From: Candidatus Poseidoniales archaeon
Lineage (GTDB): Archaea; Thermoplasmatota; Poseidoniia; Poseidoniales; Poseidoniaceae
DNA: 45,020 nucleotides
Direction: 5' to 3'
Assembly: GCA_003602485.1 (NCBI GenBank)
Contig: QQSD01000035.1
Location: 1 to 45,020, forward strand
Shown piece after piece: positions 1-8,700 of this stretch (position 1 is its first letter; each line of letters begins with the position of its first letter). Both the position numbers and the translations under genes were made by a program. The notes below the pieces were generated by a model. That model searched no databases. It saw only the letters and a program-made list of their open reading frames with translations, and was not told where the DNA came from.

Positions 1-1997
1 TTCTCGTGTTCAACCGGCACCGGTGAGCCATGGACGGGTCCAAGTGGTGAGGGTATTACCGAGTAACCGTCCGCTAAAGCGAGTGCTTGATGGCCCAAGC
101 AGATGCCGAGTACGGGCATGTCCAATTGACCTGCAAGTGCGTGATGGGCCAGTGCGACGGTGATGTCAGCATCCATCGGTGTACCCGGGCCGGGACCAAG
201 AATGAGATGAGACGGTTGAAGAGCCTCGAGAAGATTGTGAAGGTTCACTGGGTCGAGATAGGGTGAGGATGCCGAGGAGCGAGCTTGCATGACGACAGCA
301 TCGTGGCCAAGTTCAGTGACGGCATTGATGATGTTGTAGGAAAACGAGTCGAGATTTTCTACAAAGAGAACACCTCCAACGGACTTTGATTGCAACGCAT
401 GTTCGAGCGTGACAACCGACCCCGTAGAAGTGGAAGCCTCATGTTGAAGGCCTTGTTCAATAGGATAAATTTCCAAACCTCCCTCCGAGACGTTGGATTG
501 CTCAGCAGTAATCCATCCTGTTGCTAAGCGAAGCGCGGCTGCCTTCCATGCCGCTTCTTCAACTTCTTTTTCTGGCTCCGAACCAATCGTGATGCCACCA
601 CCAGCCCCTACGCTACCAGACCACATTCGCCCGCTACGTTTTGCTTCAAGTGTGCGAATGAGTATGTTCCACGATGAAGCACCTGTGTGCACGTCGATCC
701 AGCCGATGGAACCGGTCCAAAACGAGCGTGGCATTTGCTCAATTTCATCGATAGCAGCACACACCATGGTGCGGGGACATCCAGTGATTGAACCGCCCGG
801 GAAAACGGCCTGAATGGCACTGTGTCCCGAGGCACCGGGTTTGAGAACCCCTGAGATATGGCTCACAAGATGCTGAACATTGGTGTAAACTTCGACATCA
901 AAACGGTCAACACCGACCGTTCCGGGCTGACAAACTTGAGTCAGGTCGTTGCGCATCAAATCCACCAGCATTCGGTGCTCAGCACGCTCTTTCTCGCTCT
1001 CGAGCATGGCCGTTCTGTAGGTTTCACTTTCCTCAGGGGAACTCCCTCTCGGGCAGGTTCCTTTGATTGGCGAGGTCGAAATGGTGTGTTCATCACAAGC
1101 GAGCAATGATTCGGGGGAGGAACTGGCCAGTGCAAATCCTAAGTCGTCAGCCTCAACATACGCAGAAAAAGGGGCTGGATTGTGTTGGGATAACCGTTGA
1201 AATACTCGGTATGGGTGGTCGATATCGCCTTGCCAGTGCTTCCCAACGTTGACCTGATAGACTTGACCAGCGACAATACCTTGCTGGATTCGTCGGATGT
1301 TTTCTTCATGGGTTTCATCGGTATGGGTTGCAGATTCCCTCCCGGGTTTGGCATTGTGAATGGTCATTGCATTCCACGGTTGGTTGATCGTTGTACTGCA
1401 GGCCTCAACCCATTTCAGGTCCTGTCCAAAGGAGATGACATCTCCCGTGTGGCGGTCCTCAACCACTCCGTTATCCACATACCATAACACGGCGAGAAGT
1501 GCTCCCTCATCGGGCGGATGCTGCAAGCGAATTGGCTGCGTCCACTGTACCAGGTCGTAAGCGAGTGCCCCCGACCAAAACGGTCGTTGAGGGCATCCAT
1601 TCGGTAGCGTCTGTTGGAACTCGTCTTGACTGGTGAGAGGTTGGAGCTTCTCCATCATGTCACCGAGATTTTTTGCTCGTAGTCTTACGGAATGATACCA
1701 ACTGCCGTGCTTCCATTCCTCAACCTCTGCGATGAGGACATCGGGCATCGGTGCCAATTGGATTCCATCGTTGAGCGGTGAATGTTGGGCTGCTTTGGAC
1801 AACATGTCCCTTGTTGGTTGGCGAATGGATACACGAAACGAGGGTGGACCGGCCATCATTGACCATCGTGCAAGATGGGAAGCAGGTCCTCCAGAAATCA
1901 GCATGACGCGGTCTGGACTTCCGTAACGGAACGCGCCTTGGCCGGTTAAATCAGCCTCGACTAATTGCTCAGCAAGCGCCATCAATCGGTCACTCAT
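1..1997 (-). CDS. pabB: Aminodeoxychorismate synthase, PabB-PabA fusion (3' end outside window)
   Basis: This gene should convert chorismate plus glutamine to 4-amino-4-deoxychorismate, the first step to p-aminobenzoate. The frame stays open from the ATG at 1997 to the window edge (665 codons). The N-terminal two thirds is a chorismate-binding domain. Lys312 sits in PIKGT, the aminodeoxychorismate synthase form of a motif that reads PIAGT in anthranilate synthase. The C-terminal part is a class I glutamine amidotransferase: an ENLDSFSYN stretch, GPGPGTP, and LGICLGHQ with the nucleophile at about Cys633. The catalytic His/Glu lie beyond the window. The start overlaps the pabC-like stop by 8 bases, which suggests translational coupling. 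The main alternative is a TrpE-TrpG fusion, but the PIKGT lysine and the PabC-like neighbour argue for the pABA branch. Confidence 0.88.
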   Translation of the reverse strand, partial: MSDRLMALAEQLVEADLTGQGAFRYGSPDRVMLISGGPASHLARWSMMAGPPSFRVSIRQPTRDMLSKAAQHSPLNDGIQLAPMPDVLIAEVEEWKHGSWYHSVRLRAKNLGDMMEKLQPLTSQDEFQQTLPNGCPQRPFWSGALAYDLVQWTQPIRLQHPPDEGALLAVLWYVDNGVVEDRHTGDVISFGQDLKWVEACSTTINQPWNAMTIHNAKPGRESATHTDETHEENIRRIQQGIVAGQVYQVNVGKHWQGDIDHPYRVFQRLSQHNPAPFSAYVEADDLGFALASSSPESLLACDEHTISTSPIKGTCPRGSSPEESETYRTAMLESEKERAEHRMLVDLMRNDLTQVCQPGTVGVDRFDVEVYTNVQHLVSHISGVLKPGASGHSAIQAVFPGGSITGCPRTMVCAAIDEIEQMPRSFWTGSIGWIDVHTGASSWNILIRTLEAKRSGRMWSGSVGAGGGITIGSEPEKEVEEAAWKAAALRLATGWITAEQSNVSEGGLEIYPIEQGLQHEASTSTGSVVTLEHALQSKSVGGVLFVENLDSFSYNIINAVTELGHDAVVMQARSSASSPYLDPVNLHNLLEALQPSHLILGPGPGTPMDADITVALAHHALAGQLDMPVLGICLGHQALALADGYSVIPSPLGPVHGSPVPVEHE

Positions 1998-2736
1998 CGT
2001 GCGTCCTCAGGTTGGACCATGTGGCCTCATCGGTAAAATGTTGGTCAAGGATGCGATGGGCAATCGACGAGAGAACAGTTGAGGAACCGATGCTCTCGCC
2101 ATCAATTGAATCCACCCTGCAGACTCCCATGCCGGTTCCGACAAGAATCAATTCATGGCAGCGGGCCACCAAGCGTTCATTCAAGCGGCCTCTGCTGACG
2201 GGGAATCCATGTTGTTTCAATTCCCGTTCCATGAGAGCGGCTGTGATTCCATCAACTCCCCCGTCCGATTCACTGGGCACCCAAACGGTGCCGTCCTCAT
2301 CCAAGAGAAGCGGAGTTGCTCGATCTGCATCAACGAGGGCGTGTTCATGAACCAACAAAGCTGCATCACATCCAGCCGCCACCGCAGACTGGTGTGCTTG
2401 TTGGTATGCGCCCCAATCCCCGTGCTTGCAACCATTGGTTCGTTGATTCCAACGTGGTGCTGGAAGTGTGATGGCGTCAATCGCTTCATTTCGAACACCG
2501 ACTGAGCGATATTCAACAATCCATTCTCGGCTCTGAGCATTGACTGAGACCCTCATCAGTTGCCACTCGTGGGAGTTGGTTGTCTGAAGTTCGGGAGTGC
2601 TGTCGGGCAGTAGAATCCGTAATCGCTTCGCATGGTGTTCAAGGCGAGAACGATGGGCGGGCCAATCTGCCACCATTGTGTTCTGATGAACCAGAAGCGT
2701 TGTGAACACGCTGCTGCGAGGTCCGACATCGTTCAT
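1990..2736 (-). CDS. Aminodeoxychorismate lyase-like class IV aminotransferase (PabC-like)
   Basis: This 248-residue protein resembles the fold-type IV PLP enzymes (PabC, branched-chain and D-amino acid aminotransferases). The visible signs are a probable PLP lysine in CKHGDWGAYQQA near residue 103, followed by a G-x-D-x-A-L-L-V stretch, and a later DGTVWVP...GGVDGITAALMER segment where the family has its cofactor phosphate-binding region. The usual Glu after the central strand appears as Asp. The gene lies between a surface protein and a PabB-PabA fusion, with 9 bp upstream and an 8-bp overlap downstream, so conversion of aminodeoxychorismate to pABA plus pyruvate is the best-supported role. 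GGTGAGGG just before the ATG is a good ribosome binding site. A transaminase acting on another substrate cannot be excluded. Confidence 0.75.
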   Translation of the reverse strand: MNDVGPRSSVFTTLLVHQNTMVADWPAHRSRLEHHAKRLRILLPDSTPELQTTNSHEWQLMRVSVNAQSREWIVEYRSVGVRNEAIDAITLPAPRWNQRTNGCKHGDWGAYQQAHQSAVAAGCDAALLVHEHALVDADRATPLLLDEDGTVWVPSESDGGVDGITAALMERELKQHGFPVSRGRLNERLVARCHELILVGTGMGVCRVDSIDGESIGSSTVLSSIAHRILDQHFTDEATWSNLRTHDE

Positions 2737-2745
2737 TCCCTCACC

Positions 2746-5700
2746 TCATAGCAGGTCGTCGAGGAAAGAAGTATCAATTTGTGGCGACGGTGGCGTTTGC
2801 TGTTGGTCGTCCAATAATCCGTCCAAGAGTGCGGTGTTCACTTGAGGCTGCAATACAGGCTGCGTATTTTCGTAAGCGGGTCGTCCGTATTGGTCGGACT
2901 GGATTCGGTCAGCAGCAGCATAGATGTCATTGGCCTGTTGCGTGGTAATTCCGGGTGGTGGAGCAGGTGTACTTTGAGGAGGTGTTGCTGGCGGGGCTGT
3001 TGAAGAATCCCATCCATCATTTCCTTGGATACCCCAGGTGGCTTCTTGGAGCTCCCAGCTCTTGTTGCGTTGCGTAGCATTGCTTCGGGACCGCACGATG
3101 ATGACTAGTAGGAGTACGACGATGAGAAGCATTCCTGCAGCGATCAAATTCGGCCCAGTGAGCAAGGACTCAAGAGAAAGTTGACCGTTTTCATCAACCG
3201 GGTTGGTACCTGATGTTTCTTCACCAAAGGGCAATAGTTCCACGGATTCAACGGTGCTCTTGCTCACGCTTTCATCAAAGGGAACCACTGCGACATACCA
3301 TGCAGAATCATTGGTCAAGTCAGGGAAGAGATTTGAGGTAATGAGGAAGGAATTCGAAGCACGAACTTCACCTACCATGGTTGCATCATCGGTTGACGAG
3401 AAGGACTCATCAGCGATGTAGACGAGGTAGCCTCGGACGCTGGCGTCAGTGGAATGCGACCATTCTACGAAGATGATTTGTTCCTCAAACCATGAAGCTG
3501 TCACGTCTTCGATATCGGGAAGGTATCCGCCAAGGTCTGTCACACCATCATCTACGGACGATGCCTGAACACTGAGCAAATCCGTCATGTACGCATTGCC
3601 CGAGGTATCTTCGACAACAACGGCGACCCAGATGGACTGACCTGGGATGACGGGTGTGTCTCCAGCGACGATGTCGATGGTCAACGGAAGAGTCGGGTTA
3701 CGGCCCATGGTTGCAATTGGCATCTGTGGACCGTCTCCTTGCATGGTGACATCATCGAAATCATAGGTCGCAGCGTACACCTTGTAGGTAGCAACATCGT
3801 CAGATGCTGAGAGGTCAAAGTCCAGCAACAAGGCACTTCCGTCATCATTAGGCCGGTCTGTAAGGGAAAGAGCACCTAGCCTGTCTGGAGCGGTCGTATC
3901 ATCGATGTTGTTGATTGGTGTGACCGTTGCTTGTGTGAGATTGGTAAGGTGAACATTGCCTTTCAGGTCGTGGACGGTGACGGCCACGAAGAGCTCAATA
4001 TCTGGCTTGATTAACTGAGGAGTTGCTTGAGTCAAATCCATCATGTCTCCGCTACCTCCGTAGAGTGCGGTTGAGATGGTGAGTTCAATCGGGTTGGTTC
4101 GTTCATCAATCCACTGCTTGTTGAGGGTGAAACACCCGCAGACATCTTCGTTAATACCGAATGTAGCGTAGGCCACGGAGAGGTCATTCACAGGTTGGTC
4201 AGCAACCCATATTGTGTATGCTGCGAAATCATCAATGGTTGAAGGCTCCCAAACAACATCAATGGCTGTACCATCATCATTGGCATGGTCAAAGGCCAGC
4301 AGTGAAGTGATACGCTCAGGAGTTGAACCCTGTCCGAGAATGTTCTGGAAAGGAGTGGCGGTGACAAGTCGAACCGAGTCAGTATTTCCGTTCAGCCACA
4401 CGTCGTAAGCAACAACACCGAGGGTGTAGATCTGCCCGTCAATGAGCGGCACGCCATCCAAGGAGGTGATGGTCGCTTGGGTGTCATCACAGGAATTGAT
4501 CACAGCAGCTTGTGAAAACCCATCAACGCTTCCAATGGAATCTGGACCTTCTCCAGTGTTCTCGCCCATCTTCATGAAGACCGTATAGAATGCACAGTCG
4601 TCGGCTGAACTTTGATTCCAATATACTGAGACACGACCCCCTTCATCATCAGGTATGTCGGCTGCTCCGGTTCCTTCTACTGGATCTGGGGCTTCATTGT
4701 CGTTGAGTTCGCCGGTCGGTACAACAGGCCCTACAACGGTGACATTGGAGAGATTTTCTTGATTCGCTTCATCAACACATGTGAATCCAATCCAGACTGG
4801 AACGCCCGGGGTGAGGCTGAGGATACTTTGGTTGCCTTCGTTGGGTTGGAGGGCTGCTTGGGGAACCATGCCCAGAGCGTCAGTCATCACGGAGCGAGAC
4901 ACATAGATATTGGTCCTTGCAAGGTCGAGCGCTGTGCATCGAGCCCATTCCAATTCGAGGTCACCGTCGTCACCGTTGCTGCCCATTGGTGAAGCCGTCG
5001 CCCACAATGGAGCTCCAGGGATTTCATCTGAAGGTGAGGACGGGCCGAAAGGAGCAGAGACTTCACCCCAGCGACCGTCGTTGTATTCCACAACCACAAC
5101 AGCGTAGTATTGGCTGCCGTCAACCAATGGCAAGCCGTTAGCGGTTTCAATGTCGGCACCAAGTCGGCTGTGCATTGAAATGGTCTTGTCGGGTGTTTGT
5201 CCCATGAGGTTGAGTTCGTTTGGAACGATACTCCACGGGCCCTCGTTAACGAAGATCAGATAGCGAGCAAAGTCTTCATCGTGAACTAGCGACCATGTGG
5301 CAGTAAGGACGCCTCCTCCGTCATCGGGTCGGTCAACCAGATTCTCCATGGCTACAGGCGTATCAGTACGAACATAATCATAGGTCATACGAACTTCCAT
5401 TGTGCCGTTTGATGGCGAATAGAGGCGCAACGACACGTGACGAGTATTGTCGTACAGAAGTCCGTTGTCTACGGCGGACTGAAGGTTAAGTTCGAGATTC
5501 GGGTCTTGACTCAAATCCAAGGTGGCATCGTAGTTGAGTGATACTGATTTGGCCCAAATTGCCGCACCTTCAACGGGTGAGGTGAAGACGAGTGGGACAT
5601 TTTGGAACAGGAGGCCGTGTACGCCTGGGGCTCCTTGGTCGGAATCAAGAGCATAAGGCGCTGACGGGTTCACGAGTTCAATCGTCATGCCAGGGTGTGT

Positions 5701-8700
5701 CATATCGGTGATGTTGACTCCTCCACCATTGGTAAGCGCCCTTACAGTAAGCGGTGAGGCTGAACGCATGTATTCTCCTTCAATCGGCGAATACACTCCA
5801 CCTTTCTCAAAGCCCCAAAGCCCTGTCGTGGTGGTCATCCAAATGTGGTTGGACGTGATGACAGCGTCTGAGGTGATGCCTTGGTTGAGTACGGTGCCGT
5901 AGGTCAATCCGTGTGAGGGCGATGTTGCTTCGATGACGTTGAACATGGTGTTGTCAAAGGCCATGAGCGTGGTACCGTCGCTCACTAATGATGTCGGTAG
6001 GCCGTAGATGTTCCCGTAACTAAGTCCGTCTTCGAAATCCGCACTGCTTGCGTTCCAATGCGTCAATGGACCAGTGTCGGTGCCGATGTGAAGTCCCCAC
6101 CAATCACTGGCCAAGGAGATGACTCCGTTGGACGGCAGTTGGTCAAAGCGATGTGTTGCCGTGACAAGTTGCGAACTTGTGTCCATGGTTGTCACGCCGG
6201 GTCGTTCTGACCCCCGACCGTCATGGCTCATGACGAGCGTCACAGCGCCGTTGGTGCCAGTGGACGTTGCAAGTCCCCAAACAGAATTGCCCATGAGTCC
6301 GTCGGCCGTGGTGAATGTACTGCCTGTGTTGGTCGTTTCATCCCAGACATAGAGCCCTGCAGGCGTAGCGATGTAAATATCCGTTCCAACAGCCAGGACA
6401 TCTTCAACGACGTTACTGGGTAATCCGCTGGTGATTGGGTTCATCCAGTCAGAGAGTGTGTAATTGAACCGTCCAACTCCTCCATTGGTGGCGATGTACA
6501 TGATGTCGGAAGTGCCGGTAAATCCATTCACGATGCTCGAAGGAAGGCCGGCAATCAACCGTCCGTTTCCGAATTGTTGAGTGTTCAAATCAAAGACTTG
6601 GACACCTGGTGGGCTTCCTCCATCTCCAGAGAGCCCAATGACCAATTCATTGTTGTAAAGGTGCATGGTGTCAAATTTATTGTGGAGTGCGCCATTGATA
6701 GGACTCAGTGTCCGAGTGGTTGTGTCAAGTTTGATCATTCCGTTGGGGTTGGTGGCGATGAAAAGGTCTGTGCCGCTCAAGAAAAGGTCATTGACTTCTG
6801 AATTACCAGCAAGTGTCCACCCATATTGCCATTCAACTTCGCCGTTGGGCAAGAAAGCGCCTTGAAGTAAACCGGAACCTGTACCGGTGAATTGACCTTG
6901 GCCGGGTTGCCCTCCAACCGCTGCCCAAATGTGGGTTGCGTTGCTGAGGATGGTTGGCACCTGTCCGCTGACAAGTCCGGGGAGGTCGACGACTTTCTGT
7001 GTCCCGAGGGAGTTGAGGGTTGAGACGTGACTGTAGCCAGAGGAGCCACCTGCTTGCCCCATCATCCAGCCTAAGGTGCTGCCCAACCACTGGAAGGAGG
7101 TCACTGATGAACCACTGCCTTGAACGGTGGCTTGCGTTGTTGTAGCTCCGTTGGAAGACATGATAGAGAAGCCTCCGCCAATGAGGTTGTTTCCTTGCAA
7201 TCCAAGTCCGTGGCCTACGATGAGTTGTCCATTTGCATGAGCCAACGAGTCGTACCAAATACGGTCGCTTGGTAGGTTGTGGCTGGCAGTGGTCAAACTG
7301 CTGAGGAACGCATTGCTTTGGAAACTGTACTTCGAAATCGGCTGATCATCTGCATAATAGCCGATGTAGAGCGTATCCGATGCATCACATGTGACAGAAG
7401 CAGGAGAGGTACCGTCAAGTTGACTGCGGTCGAAGCCCGAGAGAACGGTGCCGTTCACAAGGTCAATTCTAGCAATGCCTCCGTTGTTGTTGTACATTGC
7501 AACGTTGAGGGCGCCACCACACATTTCCATAGAAATGGGGTACCCGTCTGCGATGTTGTTGTAGGAATCTGCAGGGTAGGCAGTCCAGCTACCAGTTGCG
7601 TCAAGATGGGAGATGATACCTTCTCTGAATCCGCCCCAGCCTTGGAAGGTGGCTCCACCGACAACCAAATTATTGCCGTCGGTCCAAAGTTCATAGAACT
7701 GGGAACCAGCATTGTTGGGCAGGCCGTTGCCGGCCTCCCATGTAGAAAGCCATTGATTGGTAGATTCATCGTAGCGAAGAATACCATCTTCGGCAGCGAA
7801 GAGGACTTGGCTGTCGTATTCAACGATGCCGCGAATTGGGAGTTCAAAATTATCCCATGAATTCACTCGAACGCCCGTTGAATTGTAGAGGTCCAGCCTC
7901 AATTCACCCCAAGCGACCCACGTATTGCCGGTACTGGACCTGTACGAAGTGACACGGTCAATCGAACCAGTTGGCAAGATATTGGTTGCATAGGAGTTGT
8001 TGGAAGTGTTGTACATGGCAATACCGCCGGATCCGTCAACCTGCCACCATTGTCCCGAGGCAACGCTGACCATGAGCACATCACCCGTCATTTCCATGCC
8101 GATGATGTCGCCACCGTTCTGGCCGACCTGTGCGCCGATGTCAAGATTACCAACGCTGGCCAAGTTGGCTACGTCCATACGACTTACTTCATCACTGGAA
8201 GTGCTGGAATGATAGTACATAATGTTGTTATGAATCATCATGCCGTAAGGGCTGCCTGCTGCATCGTAGAGATTGCTATTTCTTTCGATATCGTAGGCCT
8301 CTGCCCCGGTTGTGACGTTGATCAACTGGAATCCATCGGACCCTCCAACCCACAATAAATTCGGTCGTATGTCAGCAACCAAGCCGGTTACATCGTCGTT
8401 TCCACCGTCGAGTACACCGTTGTCTTCAGTGAATGAAACAAGCCATTGGTTTGAGGTGATATTGTAGCGCATGACGCCCAGACCGTCCGTGCCGATGTAG
8501 GCGATATCGCCCATGATTTCGACGACAGCATTTCCTGTTTGCGTCCCCTCACCCCAGTTGTAGTCGTGCTGGAAATTGGATTTTGTGACGAGGCCAACGC
8601 CGGAGGTCGTGCCTCCGTAGACGTATGTATTGTCAACTCCCACGCTGTAGGTGGCCCAATTCGGCATGCCGTCGTAGACATTCTGGCAATCGTTGATGGC

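Noticed and set aside
1-1997. Anthranilate synthase TrpE-TrpG fusion
   Set aside because: The PIKGT lysine and the adjoining PabC-like gene favour aminodeoxychorismate synthase.
7279-7860. 193-codon plus-strand frame
   Set aside because: Antisense shadow within the giant surface protein; no domain, ribosome binding site or promoter.
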